Part shown: piece by piece, positions 47,684 to 56,565 of the stretch | Layout: each line of letters starts with the position of its first letter | Position numbering within the stretch: position 1 is the stretch's first letter | DNA from: an uncultured Pelagibacteraceae bacterium | Lineage (GTDB): Bacteria > Pseudomonadota > Alphaproteobacteria > Pelagibacterales > Pelagibacteraceae | DNA length: 64,000 nt | Direction of reading: 5' to 3' | Assembly: GCA_902563435.1 (NCBI GenBank) | Contig: CACEXE010000003.1 | Span: forward strand, 36,671 to 100,670 | Translations under genes and position numbers: made by a program | The notes under the pieces: model-generated | The model's input: the letters and a program-made list of their open reading frames with translations, nothing else | Database searches by the model: none | Told to the model about the DNA's origin: nothing

Positions 47684-49118
47684 CAGACAAAAAGAAATTG
47701 ATAATCTAAAAGATTACAAGTACGGTTTTACAACTGATATTGAAAACACAAGAGCGCCCAAGGGATTAAATGAAGATGTGATAAAATTTATCTCTAATGT
47801 AAAAAAAGAACCACAATGGATGCTTGATTTTAGATTAAAAGCATATGAAAGATTTAAACATTTAAAAGAACCTGATTGGCAAAAACCAAAATACCCAAAA
47901 ATAGATTACCAAGATTTATATTATTATTCAGCTCCTAAAAGTATGAAAGATAAACCAAAAAACTTGGATGATTTAGACCCTAAACTTTTAGAAACTTACA
48001 AAAAATTAGGTATACCACTGCAAGAGCAAAAAAGACTTAATGGGATTGCAGTTGATGCAGTATTTGACTCTGTTTCTGTTGCAACAACATTTAGAGAAGA
48101 ACTTACAAAACAGGGAATTATTTTTTGTCCAATTTCAGAAGCTATACAAAATCATCCTGAATTAGTTAAAAAATATTTAGGTTCGGTTATACCAGTCACT
48201 GACCATTTCTTTGCAACTCTAAACTCAGCAGTTTTTACAGATGGATCATTTGCTTACATACCTGAAGGTGTGCGTTGCCCAATGGAGCTTTCAACATACT
48301 TTAGAATTAACGCATCTAATACAGGACAATTTGAAAGAACATTAATTATTGCTGATAAGGGAAGTTATGTAAGTTATTTAGAAGGTTGTACAGCTCCAAT
48401 GCGAGACGAAAATCAGTTGCATGCTGCAAATGTTGAATTAGTTGCATTAGATGATGCAGAAATAAAATATTCTACAGTTCAGAATTGGTATCCTGGTGAT
48501 AAAGACGGAAAAGGTGGAATATATAATTTTGTTACGAAACGTGGTTTGTGCAAAGGAAAGAATTCAAAAATTTCCTGGACGCAAGTTGAAACTGGTTCAG
48601 CCATTACTTGGAAATATCCAAGTTGTATTTTAAAAGGTGATAATTCTGTTGGAGAATTTTACTCTATAGCTATTACAAATAATCATCAAAAAGCAGATAC
48701 TGGGACTAAAATGATACATTTAGGAAAAAATACTAAAAGCAAAATAATATCAAAGGGTATTAGCGCTGGTCATTCAGATATGACTTACAGAGGGTTAGTT
48801 GATATCTCACCAAAAGCTGCAAATTCCAACAATTATACACAATGTGACTCTTTATTAATGGGCAACAAATGTGGGGCACATACAGTTCCGTATATCAAAA
48901 ATAAAAATTCAGAGTCGAATATTGCTCATGAAGCAACAACATCAAAAATTAGTGAAGAGCAATTACATTACTGTCAACAGAGAGGCTTGAGTGCTGAAGA
49001 GGCAGTAGGATTAATTGTTAATGGATTTTGCAAAGAAGTATTACAACAATTACCAATGGAATTTGCTGTTGAGGCTCAAAAGCTAGTTGGTATCAGCTTA
49101 GAAGGAAGTGTCGGTTAA
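47676..49118 (+). CDS. sufB: Fe-S cluster assembly scaffold SufB
   Basis: A 480-residue subunit of the SufBCD scaffold on which clusters are built. It shows [18 protein letters not shown], the [20 protein letters not shown] block, [40 protein letters not shown] region, and the end [27 protein letters not shown] (all given in part). Length is standard. Its TAA overlaps the sufC ATG by one base. Confidence 0.96.
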   Translation: MDNRQKEIDNLKDYKYGFTTDIENTRAPKGLNEDVIKFISNVKKEPQWMLDFRLKAYERFKHLKEPDWQKPKYPKIDYQDLYYYSAPKSMKDKPKNLDDLDPKLLETYKKLGIPLQEQKRLNGIAVDAVFDSVSVATTFREELTKQGIIFCPISEAIQNHPELVKKYLGSVIPVTDHFFATLNSAVFTDGSFAYIPEGVRCPMELSTYFRINASNTGQFERTLIIADKGSYVSYLEGCTAPMRDENQLHAANVELVALDDAEIKYSTVQNWYPGDKDGKGGIYNFVTKRGLCKGKNSKISWTQVETGSAITWKYPSCILKGDNSVGEFYSIAITNNHQKADTGTKMIHLGKNTKSKIISKGISAGHSDMTYRGLVDISPKAANSNNYTQCDSLLMGNKCGAHTVPYIKNKNSESNIAHEATTSKISEEQLHYCQQRGLSAEEAVGLIVNGFCKEVLQQLPMEFAVEAQKLVGISLEGSVG

Positions 49119-49852
49119 TGTTAAAAATAAATAAATTAAACGCAAAAATTGATAGCAAAGAAATTTTAAAGGAATTTTCTCTTAATATAAATCCTGGAGA
49201 AGTTCATGCTATTATGGGACCAAATGGATCTGGTAAAAGCACATTATCAAATATCTTGTCAGGCAAAAAAGGGTACGATATTTCAGGAGAAGTACTTTTT
49301 GAGGAAAAAGATTTGTTTGAGCTTGAAACAGAGGAGAGAGCTCATAAAGGTATTTTTCTTGCCTTTCAATATCCATTAGAAATTCCAGGTGTTAATACAA
49401 ATATATTTTTAAAGACTTCATTAAATGCAGTAAGGAAAGCAAGAGGTGAAAAAGAGCTTGATGCAATAGAATTTTTAAAATTAGTGAAAGAAAAATCCAA
49501 AGAACTTAAATTTGATGAGGAAAAATTAAATAGACAACTGAATGTTGGTTTTTCAGGTGGTGAGAAAAAGAAAAATGAAATTCTACAAATGTCGTTATTG
49601 GCTCCAAAACTATCAATTTTAGATGAAACAGACTCAGGTTTAGATATTGATGCATTAAGAATCGTAGCTGATGGTGTTAATTCATTAAGGGATAATAAAA
49701 ATTCATTTTTAATTATTACACATTACCAAAGACTACTTGATTATATTAAACCTGATTTTGTCCATGTTTTAATGGATGGAAAAATTGTTAAATCTGGTGG
49801 GGCAGAATTAGCTTTAGAATTAGAAAAAAAGGGGTATGAAAATTTTCATTAG
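49118..49852 (+). CDS. sufC: Fe-S assembly ATPase SufC
   Basis: A 244-residue ABC-type ATPase that powers the SufBCD scaffold. It shows Walker A GPNGSGKST (about 34-42), a Q-loop in AFQYPLEIPGV, the signature FSGGEKKKNEI and Walker B SILDETDSGLDIDAL. It is soluble, not a transporter. It lies directly between sufB and sufD. Confidence 0.96.
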   Translation: MLKINKLNAKIDSKEILKEFSLNINPGEVHAIMGPNGSGKSTLSNILSGKKGYDISGEVLFEEKDLFELETEERAHKGIFLAFQYPLEIPGVNTNIFLKTSLNAVRKARGEKELDAIEFLKLVKEKSKELKFDEEKLNRQLNVGFSGGEKKKNEILQMSLLAPKLSILDETDSGLDIDALRIVADGVNSLRDNKNSFLIITHYQRLLDYIKPDFVHVLMDGKIVKSGGAELALELEKKGYENFH

Positions 49853-51100
49853 ATGAAAGAGCAATTACAAAAAGATTTTGATAATACTATTAGAAATTTA
49901 ACTTTATCTCAAAAAGATATTGAAATAAAAAAATTTTATTTAGATAATTTTATTAATAAAGGTTTTCCAAACAGAAAAGAAGAAGATTGGAAATTTTCTG
50001 ACCTTAAACAAATAATTAAAAAAAATATCGGAGAGCTAGCTTTTTATAGTGACTATACATCTACAAATAAAGTTGATACTTCTGCTTTTGTAGACGGTCT
50101 AGAGCATAACAAAATAGTATTTATTAATGGAAGAATAGAAAAAATTGATTTTGATTATGAAAAAAAAGACCAAATAGAAATAATTGATCAGTCGGAAACT
50201 ATTAATAAATTTAATAATAATAGCTCTTTATCAGACTTAAATAGTGCATTTACCAACAAATCATTCAAAATAGTGGTAAAAAAGGGTTATCAATTATTAA
50301 AACCTCTTATTATCTATCATACAACCAACTCAAAAATTTGGTCTAAAAATATTAATTTAAGATTAAATTTTGAATTATATGAAAATAGTTCATTAAGATT
50401 AATTGATTTATTTAGGGATACCTCTGAAAAAAATTTTATCAATATTTTTTATAACTTTAATTTAAAAGAAAATTCTATTTTAAAAAATTATAAAGTAGAT
50501 AAGTTTGAAAATAAAAATATTAAGTATTCATTCAACAATATTGAGCAAGATAAAAACAGTGTTTCAGAAACATTTATTTTATCTTCAGGATCAAATTTTT
50601 GTAAGAATGAAATTAATTGTAACTTAAATGGAAAATATTCATCAGCTTTTGTAAACGGTATTTTCTCTTTAAATAATAATAAACATCATGAAATAAGAAC
50701 AATAATAAACCACTTAACTGAAAATACAAAAAGCTATCAACTTATAAAAAGTGTTTTAGAAGAAAGTTCTAGAGCAGTATATCAAGGAAAAATATTTGTT
50801 AACTCTAAAGCTCAGAAAACTGATGGTTATCAACTGAGTAAAGCAATTTTGTTAAATAAAGACTCAGAGTTCAATGCTAAACCAGAGTTAGAAATTTATG
50901 CAGATGACGTTAAATGTTCACACGGTTCTGCATCAGGTAGTCTTAATGAGGACTCGATATTTTACTTAATGTCAAGGGGATTAAATTATCAACAGTCAAG
51001 AGAACTATTGATAAATGGTTTTCTATTAGATGTTGTTGAAAAAATTACTGATCCTGAAGTAAAAAATTTAATTAAAAATATGATTGGAATAAAGGAATGA
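49853..51100 (+). CDS. sufD: Fe-S assembly scaffold SufD
   Basis: A 415-residue partner of SufB. The N-terminal half is divergent, Asn- and Lys-rich, with FPNRKEEDWKFSDLKQII as the recognisable start. The C-terminal half holds the conserved YQGKIFVNSKAQKTDGYQ, LNKDSEFNAKPELEIYADDVKCSHGSASG and FYLMSRGLNYQQSRELLINGF blocks. It overlaps the sufS start by four bases (ATGA). Confidence 0.93.
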   Translation: MKEQLQKDFDNTIRNLTLSQKDIEIKKFYLDNFINKGFPNRKEEDWKFSDLKQIIKKNIGELAFYSDYTSTNKVDTSAFVDGLEHNKIVFINGRIEKIDFDYEKKDQIEIIDQSETINKFNNNSSLSDLNSAFTNKSFKIVVKKGYQLLKPLIIYHTTNSKIWSKNINLRLNFELYENSSLRLIDLFRDTSEKNFINIFYNFNLKENSILKNYKVDKFENKNIKYSFNNIEQDKNSVSETFILSSGSNFCKNEINCNLNGKYSSAFVNGIFSLNNNKHHEIRTIINHLTENTKSYQLIKSVLEESSRAVYQGKIFVNSKAQKTDGYQLSKAILLNKDSEFNAKPELEIYADDVKCSHGSASGSLNEDSIFYLMSRGLNYQQSRELLINGFLLDVVEKITDPEVKNLIKNMIGIKE

Positions 51101-52317
51101 AAATAGAAAATATAAAAACTGAATTTCCAATATTTGATGAAAAAATTCAAAATAATGATTTAGTCTATTTAGATAGTGCTAACTCATCTCAAAAACCAAA
51201 AGTAGTAGCTGATAAAATAAATGAGTTTTATACTAAGCAATTTTCCAATGTTGGGAGAAGTGTTCATTATTTAGCAGTTGCAGCAACAAACTTATATGAA
51301 AACACAAGGTCTTCTGTTCAAAAATATATTAATGCTAAAGATAAAAATGAAATAGTTTTTACTAAAGGAGCGACAGAGGCACTAAATTTAGTAGCTAATA
51401 CTCTAGGACAAAAATATCTAAATGAGGGTGATGAAATTTTAATTACAGAACTTGAGCATCATTCAAATTATGTACCTTGGCATTTCTTAAGAAAATCAAA
51501 AAATATAAAAATTAATTTTGCAGAGGTAAATGATAATGGAGATATTTCTATTGAGGATATTGAAAAAAAAATAACTTCCAAGACTAAAGTAATTGCAATT
51601 ACTCATTTATCTAACGTAACGGGAGCAATATTGCCCGTTAAAGAAATAACAGATTTAGCACACTCAAAAGGGATAATAGTTGTAATTGATGGTTGTCAGG
51701 GAGCTCCTCATCTTAAATTAGATATGCAAGACTTAGATTGTGATTTTTATGCAATATCATGCCATAAAATGTATGGACCTACTGGACTAGGTGTTTTGTA
51801 CGGTAAAAAGAAGTGGCTAGAAGAACTTCCACCCTATCAAGGCGGAGGTGGAATGATCCGAGAAGTAAAAAAAGATAAAATATCTTATGGTGATTTACCA
51901 AATAAATATGAGGCTGGGACCATGGCTACAGCTCAAGTTATTGCATTTGATCAGTCAATAAAGTTTATGGAGAGTATTGGTATAGAGAATATAATGAAAC
52001 ATGAAGCTGATTTAGTTGAGTATGGTCAAGAGCTTTTACAAAAAAATAATTCTGTTAAGTTAATTGGTAGTCCAAAAAATAAAGGTGGAGTTTTATCATT
52101 CACTCTAGAAGGTGTTCACCCTCATGACATTGCAACAATACTCGATGAAGATGGTGTCGCAATAAGAGCAGGCCATCATTGCTGTCAAATATTACATGAT
52201 AAATTAAATATACCTGCTAGTGCAAGAGCGTCAGTTGGAATTTATAATACTAAAGATGACTTAGATAAGTTAAATGATTCTATTAATAATTGTAAAAAAA
52301 TATTTAATTTAAAATGA
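51097..52317 (+). CDS. sufS: Cysteine desulfurase SufS
   Basis: A 406-residue PLP enzyme that takes sulfur from cysteine for cluster assembly. It shows YLDSANSSQKP, TKGATEALNLVA, LEHHSNYVPW, the PLP lysine in SCHKMYGPTGLGVLYG, and the catalytic cysteine region IRAGHHCCQILHDKL. A second Cys lies next to the expected one. It overlaps sufU by four bases. Confidence 0.96.
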   Translation: MKIENIKTEFPIFDEKIQNNDLVYLDSANSSQKPKVVADKINEFYTKQFSNVGRSVHYLAVAATNLYENTRSSVQKYINAKDKNEIVFTKGATEALNLVANTLGQKYLNEGDEILITELEHHSNYVPWHFLRKSKNIKINFAEVNDNGDISIEDIEKKITSKTKVIAITHLSNVTGAILPVKEITDLAHSKGIIVVIDGCQGAPHLKLDMQDLDCDFYAISCHKMYGPTGLGVLYGKKKWLEELPPYQGGGGMIREVKKDKISYGDLPNKYEAGTMATAQVIAFDQSIKFMESIGIENIMKHEADLVEYGQELLQKNNSVKLIGSPKNKGGVLSFTLEGVHPHDIATILDEDGVAIRAGHHCCQILHDKLNIPASARASVGIYNTKDDLDKLNDSINNCKKIFNLK

Positions 52318-52778
52318 ACTTAAAAGAACTTTATCAAGAAATTATTTTAGAACATGGAAAAAATCCAAGGAATCTTGGAAAAGTACATGAGTTTAATAAA
52401 GATGCAAAAGGACATAACCCTTTATGTGGAGACAATGTTCATGTTTACCTTAAATTAAATGGACAAAAAATAGTCGAGGATATTTCTTTTGAAGGAAGTG
52501 GATGTGCTATTTCAATGGCATCAGCTTCAATCATGACAGATTTAATTAAAGGCAAAAATGAACATGAGGCTAAAGAGATAGTTGAAGACTTTTTAGGAAT
52601 GATAAAAGAAAATCCAGACTTAAAATCAGAATACTTAAAAGACGACGAAAAAACTAAATTAATGTGTTTATCTGGTGTTAAACAATATCCAATGAGAGTT
52701 AAGTGCGCAACATTATCGTGGCATACTCTTACATCTGCAATGGATAACTCAAAGGAAATCACTAATACCGAGTCTTAA
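52314..52778 (+). CDS. sufU: SufU-type sulfur transfer / scaffold protein
   Basis: A 154-residue IscU-fold protein. The three zinc or cluster cysteines are in NPLCGDNV, GSGCAISMASAS and MCLSGVKQYPMRVKC. The extended segment between the second and third marks SufU rather than IscU. In Suf systems it takes sulfur from SufS. Four bases separate it from sufT. Confidence 0.92.
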   Translation: MNLKELYQEIILEHGKNPRNLGKVHEFNKDAKGHNPLCGDNVHVYLKLNGQKIVEDISFEGSGCAISMASASIMTDLIKGKNEHEAKEIVEDFLGMIKENPDLKSEYLKDDEKTKLMCLSGVKQYPMRVKCATLSWHTLTSAMDNSKEITNTES

Positions 52779-52782
52779 CTTT

Positions 52783-53079
52783 ATGGAATTAAAAGAAAAA
52801 GTAATTGAAGAAATAAAAAAAATTTACGATCCTGAAATACCAGTAAATATTTACGAACTTGGATTAATATATGATATTGTTGTAGATAAAAAAAATATTA
52901 GTGTAAAAATGACACTTACCACTCCAAATTGTCCAGTAGCTGAAAGTTTGCCTAAAGAAGTTAAAGATAGTATTATGCAATTAGAAGAAGTTGATAAAGT
53001 AGATTTAGATTTAGTTTGGGAACCACCATGGGATAAGTCTATGATGTCAGAAGCAGCAAAATTAGAGTTAAACTTATGA
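52783..53079 (+). CDS. sufT: SufT / DUF59 (MIP18) iron-sulfur maturation protein
   Basis: A 98-residue DUF59 protein in the suf operon. It shows YDPEIPVNIYELGLIYDI and TTPNCPVAESLP with the conserved cysteine, then VWEPPWDKSMMSEAAKLEL. The family helps insert clusters into target proteins. It overlaps iscA by four bases. Confidence 0.9.
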   Translation: MELKEKVIEEIKKIYDPEIPVNIYELGLIYDIVVDKKNISVKMTLTTPNCPVAESLPKEVKDSIMQLEEVDKVDLDLVWEPPWDKSMMSEAAKLELNL

Positions 53080-53411
53080 CAAAACAAGTTATATCATTAA
53101 GTGATCAAGCAGCAAATAGGATAAAAGAAATTATGTCTTCTGCTGACAATGATTCTATTGGTGTAAGAGTTGGAGTAAAATCGGGTGGATGTGCAGGAAT
53201 GTCTTATATTATGGAATACACAAAGGAAATAAATCCTAATGATGAAGTTATTGAAGATAAAGGAGTAAAAGTATTCATTGATCCAGCAGCAGTAATGTAC
53301 CTTTTTGGAACTGAAATGGATTATAAAAAAGAGCAATTTTCTTCTCAATTTGTATTTAACAATCCTAATGAAACTGAGAGATGTGGCTGCGGAGAATCTT
53401 TTAAAGTTTAA
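53076..53411 (+). CDS. sufA: A-type Fe-S carrier protein (SufA/IscA)
   Basis: A 111-residue HesB/IscA-fold carrier that passes clusters to target proteins. The three ligand cysteines are in KSGGCAGMSY and the terminal ERCGCGESF. It is the last gene of the suf operon. Its stop is directly next to the stop of a small ORF on the other strand. Confidence 0.93.
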   Translation: MTKQVISLSDQAANRIKEIMSSADNDSIGVRVGVKSGGCAGMSYIMEYTKEINPNDEVIEDKGVKVFIDPAAVMYLFGTEMDYKKEQFSSQFVFNNPNETERCGCGESFKV

Positions 53412-53549
53412 TTATTGGTAATAGGAAATAAACCAATATTGGCCTCTTTTATTCATAGAATAAGTTTTATTTTTTCTACGCTTAGGCTTCCTAATTTCAG
53501 GTTTTTTATAGCCAATAATATTCTTTAAAGTTGATATGAACTTAGTCAT
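53412..53549 (-). CDS. Small basic hypothetical protein (45 residues)
   Basis: A short open frame not easily found by length filters. It starts at ATG 53549 and ends with TAA at 53412-53414, exactly abutting the sufA stop. The product is very basic (many Lys and Arg) with the parts MTKFISTLKNIIGYKKPEIR and RGQYWFISYYQ. I recognise no family. The compact fit between neighbours suggests it is real. It lies downstream of glnA on the same strand, beyond a strong hairpin; an AAAGG is present but only one base from the ATG. Confidence 0.5.
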   Translation of the reverse strand: MTKFISTLKNIIGYKKPEIRKPKRRKNKTYSMNKRGQYWFISYYQ

Positions 53550-53588
53550 ACCTTTAGATAACAAAAATTAATGAAATTAGAATTCTAA

Positions 53589-53625
53589 TATGGGAATACC
53601 TGCTATTACTGCAGGTAATCCCATA
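53589..53625 (-). terminator. Strong hairpin after glnA
   Basis: TATGGGAATACCTGC (53589-53603) and GCAGGTAATCCCATA (53611-53625) form a 15-base stem with one mismatch and a 7-base loop, unusually G/C-rich for this DNA. It lies 10 bases past the glnA stop. No run of T follows directly on the minus strand; a T5 lies seven bases past it on the plus strand. It may end glnA transcripts or protect their 3' ends. Confidence 0.6.
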
Positions 53626-53635
53626 AATAACCTTT

Positions 53636-55042
53636 TTAACAGCTATAATACATGTCGAATTCAATAGGGTGCGGCGTATGTTCAAAATTATGAATTTCTT
53701 CATATTTAAGTTCAATATACGCATCTATTTGATCATCAGTAAATACATTACCTTGAGTTAAGAAATTTCTATCTTTATCCAAAGACTCCATTGCTTCTCT
53801 TAAAGAACCACAAACAGTTGGTACTTTCTTAACTTGCTTTTCTGATAAAGCATAAAGGTCTTTGTCAAACGATTTACCTGGATCAATTTTATTTTTTATT
53901 CCATCAATTCCAGCCATAAGCATAGAAGCAAATGTTAAATATGGATTTCCAGATGCATCTGGGAATCTAATTTCACATCTTGCACCTTTTTTACTTAATG
54001 TGATTGGAATTCTGCATGAAGCCGATCTATTTCTTGCAGAGTATGCAAGTAAAACAGGAGCTTCAAATCCTGGTATTAATCTTTTGTAACTATTTGTAGT
54101 TGCATTAGCAAATGCATTAATTGCTTTTGCATGCTTTAATACTCCACCAATATAATAAAGAGCTGTTTGAGATAATCCTGCATATTTGTTTCCAGAAAAA
54201 ACAGGAGTTTTCCCTTTCCAAATTGATTGGTGAGTATGCATTCCTGAACCATTATCTCCTTTAACTGGCTTAGGCATAAAAGTTGCAGTTTTACCAAAAG
54301 AGTGAGAAACCATTTGAACTACATATTTGTATAGTTGGACGTTATCTGCTTGATCAACTAAAGTTCCAAATAACATTCCAAGTTCATGTTGACTTGGAGC
54401 AACTTCATGGTGGTGTTTTTCTACAGTAATTCCAACATCTCTTAGTCCTTTAAGATATTCACCTCTCATATCTTGTGCACTATCTACTGGTGGTACAGGA
54501 AAATATCCTCCTTTTACTCCAGGTCTATGACCCATGTTTCCATTATCATAAGATTTTCCAGAGTTATAAGGACCTTCTGCACTATCAATTGAAAAACTTG
54601 TTTCATTCATATCGTTTTTAATTCTGACGTCATCAAAAACAAAAAATTCAGGCTCTGGACCAAAGTATGCTGTATCACCAATTCCTGTTTTTTTTAAATA
54701 TGCTTCAGCTTTTTTTGCAATTCCTCTCGGATCTCTTTCATAGGGATCTCTCTTAACTGCATCTAAAATATCGCAAAATAAAATTAAAGTATTATGAGAT
54801 GTATAAGGATCTATTACTTTTCTACTTAAATCAGGCTTTAATATCATGTCAGATTCATTAATTGCTTTCCATCCTGCAATCGACGATCCATCAAAAAATA
54901 CACCGTCATTAAGCATTCCTTCATCTACGATAGTTGTATCCATTGTTAAATGTTGAAGTTTACCCCTTGGGTCCGTAAATCTAAGATCTACAAATTCAAT
55001 GTTCTTAGACTTCATTAATTTTAGTACGTCCTTAGCGCTCAT
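53636..55042 (-). CDS. glnA: Glutamine synthetase, type I
   Basis: A 468-residue dodecameric enzyme making glutamine from glutamate, ammonia and ATP, the main ammonia entry point. It shows DPRGKLQHLTM, FDGSSIAGW, the ATP-binding KPVKGDNGSGMHTHQSI, and NRSASCRIP. Tyr397 in KDLYALSEKQ is in the place of the adenylylation site of GSI-beta enzymes, so activity is likely controlled by GlnE. Length matches E. coli (469). It has a strong ribosome-binding site and its own upstream region. Confidence 0.97.
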   Translation of the reverse strand: MSAKDVLKLMKSKNIEFVDLRFTDPRGKLQHLTMDTTIVDEGMLNDGVFFDGSSIAGWKAINESDMILKPDLSRKVIDPYTSHNTLILFCDILDAVKRDPYERDPRGIAKKAEAYLKKTGIGDTAYFGPEPEFFVFDDVRIKNDMNETSFSIDSAEGPYNSGKSYDNGNMGHRPGVKGGYFPVPPVDSAQDMRGEYLKGLRDVGITVEKHHHEVAPSQHELGMLFGTLVDQADNVQLYKYVVQMVSHSFGKTATFMPKPVKGDNGSGMHTHQSIWKGKTPVFSGNKYAGLSQTALYYIGGVLKHAKAINAFANATTNSYKRLIPGFEAPVLLAYSARNRSASCRIPITLSKKGARCEIRFPDASGNPYLTFASMLMAGIDGIKNKIDPGKSFDKDLYALSEKQVKKVPTVCGSLREAMESLDKDRNFLTQGNVFTDDQIDAYIELKYEEIHNFEHTPHPIEFDMYYSC

Positions 55043-55046
55043 ATTA

Positions 55047-55052
55047 TCTCCT
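55047..55052 (-). promoter_or_regulatory. glnA: Shine-Dalgarno site of glnA
   Basis: AGGAGA on the minus strand lies four bases before the glnA ATG, a close match to the consensus and one of the best in the window, fitting a highly expressed enzyme. Confidence 0.65.
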
Positions 55053-55134
55053 ATAATTTTTTAATTTTCTTATCAGTTAAGAAAAGATAAATAATGCCTA
55101 TTAAATAGATATCACTTATGCTTTTTTTACATGT

Positions 55135-55164
55135 ATATTAACCTTAAAAAATTGGAATTTTCAA
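55135..55164 (-). promoter_or_regulatory. glnA: Possible sigma-70 promoter of glnA
   Basis: On the minus strand a -35 TTGAAA (55164-55159) and -10 TAATAT (55140-55135) are separated by 18 bases, leaving a leader of about 85 bases. No sigma-54 element (TGGC-N8-TTGC type) is seen. The 141-base spacer also must carry the promoter of the divergent YbaK gene. Confidence 0.4.
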
Positions 55165-55183
55165 TCAATCTTAAGTTGCAATA

Positions 55184-55663
55184 ATGAGTTTATTAAATAA
55201 AGAACCAGTTAAAAGAGCTGAAAAAGCATTAAAAGAATTCGATGAAACTTTATCAGTCACAGAATTAGAAAATACAGCAAGAACCGCCGTTGACGCAGCA
55301 AAATCTTTAAATTGTGAAGTAGGGGCAATTGTAAAAAGTTTACTTTTTAAAAATGGTGATAATTATTTTTTATGTTTGGTCTCTGGTGACAAAAGATGTT
55401 CATTAAACAAATTAAAAAATTTTTTTAATAGTAAAGATTTAAGCATGGCCTCACCTAATGATGTGAAAGAACAAACTGGATATACAATAGGAGGAGTTTC
55501 ACCTATAGGTCATAAAAATAATTTAGAGATATTAGTTGATAGATCCTTAAATAGGTTTAACGATTTATATGCAGCAGCAGGACATCCAAACTGTATTTTT
55601 AAAATTAATTTTGATGATCTTATTAAAATAACAAATGGATCAATAGAAGACGTAATTGAATGA
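55184..55663 (+). CDS. YbaK/EbsC-type aminoacyl-tRNA deacylase
   Basis: A 159-residue protein of the YbaK/ProX fold that hydrolyses mischarged tRNA, commonly Cys-tRNA(Pro). It shows TAVDAAKSLNCEVGAIVKSLLFK with the catalytic lysine region, SGDKRCSLNKL, and the TGYTIGGVSPIGHKN block. The exact amino acid removed is not certain. It overlaps the next gene by four bases. Confidence 0.88.
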   Translation: MSLLNKEPVKRAEKALKEFDETLSVTELENTARTAVDAAKSLNCEVGAIVKSLLFKNGDNYFLCLVSGDKRCSLNKLKNFFNSKDLSMASPNDVKEQTGYTIGGVSPIGHKNNLEILVDRSLNRFNDLYAAAGHPNCIFKINFDDLIKITNGSIEDVIE

Positions 55664-56553
55664 AATCTCCAAACGCTACTGATTATTTTATTCTTACTTT
55701 TTTAGCTTTACTTTGGGCTTCAGCTTTTTTTAATATTAAAATTGCAACATATTCCTATGGACCAATAACAATAGCTTTTCTAAGGATTTTTTTTGGAATG
55801 ATACCATTATTATTACTATGTTATTTCAAAAAAATAAAAATTGAAGCGTTTTCTAAAGATTGGAAATGGTTTGCAGCAATTGGTATCATTAATTTAGTTA
55901 TACCTTTTTTCTTAATAGCATATGGGGTCCAGAAAGTTCAAAGTAACTTAGCAGCAATTTTAATGTCAACTACACCTATAAGTGCAACAATACTCGCACA
56001 TTTCTTTGCAGAAGGAGAGAAAATAAACATAATAAAAATATTTGGAATAGTATTAGGTTTTTCAGGAATTGTTTATTTATTCTCTGAAAATTTACTCATA
56101 AATAATGAAAATTTATTTTCTGCTCTAATGATTCTATTGGGATCAACTTTTTATGTTATTGGAGGAATTTTAACATTAAAAATTAGTAATAAGAAAAATG
56201 AAAATGTAACTGCATCAATTCTTATTTGGGGTGCTATAATCGTTTGTCCAATATCACTTATAATTGAGCAGCCTTGGAATTTAAATCCATCATTAGAATC
56301 TACATTATCTTTAATTTATCTTGGTATTTTTCCAACTGGGATAGCATGGTTATTAAGATTTATGATTTTAAAGAAAAATGGCTTAGTTTTTCAAAGTCAG
56401 GTCGCTTATTTAATTCCAATTTTTGGAGTTATTTTAGGATATATTTTCTTAAATGAATTAGTGACACCTAAAATTTTAATTGCTCTGTGTGCTGTTGTCT
56501 TAGGAATTTATTTTGTAAAAAAGGCAGGAGACAAAAAAATTCAGAGTATATAA
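55660..56553 (+). CDS. DMT-superfamily (EamA) transporter
   Basis: A 297-residue membrane protein with ten hydrophobic helices in two EamA repeats (LLWASAFFNIKIATYSYGP at the start; the second repeat from about 150). LIPIFGVILGYIFLNE near the end is a typical second-repeat motif. It is coupled to the YbaK gene (ATGA). The substrate is unknown, probably an amino acid or metabolite. Confidence 0.85.
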   Translation: MKSPNATDYFILTFLALLWASAFFNIKIATYSYGPITIAFLRIFFGMIPLLLLCYFKKIKIEAFSKDWKWFAAIGIINLVIPFFLIAYGVQKVQSNLAAILMSTTPISATILAHFFAEGEKINIIKIFGIVLGFSGIVYLFSENLLINNENLFSALMILLGSTFYVIGGILTLKISNKKNENVTASILIWGAIIVCPISLIIEQPWNLNPSLESTLSLIYLGIFPTGIAWLLRFMILKKNGLVFQSQVAYLIPIFGVILGYIFLNELVTPKILIALCAVVLGIYFVKKAGDKKIQSI

Positions 56554-56565
56554 AAATAAATAATT

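Noticed and set aside
53097..53348. Minus-strand frame within sufA
   Set aside because: Low-complexity shadow of a well conserved gene.
55043..55183. Sigma-54 promoter or glutamine riboswitch before glnA
   Set aside because: No TGGC-N8-TTGC pair and no convincing conserved stem; only a sigma-70-like promoter is visible.
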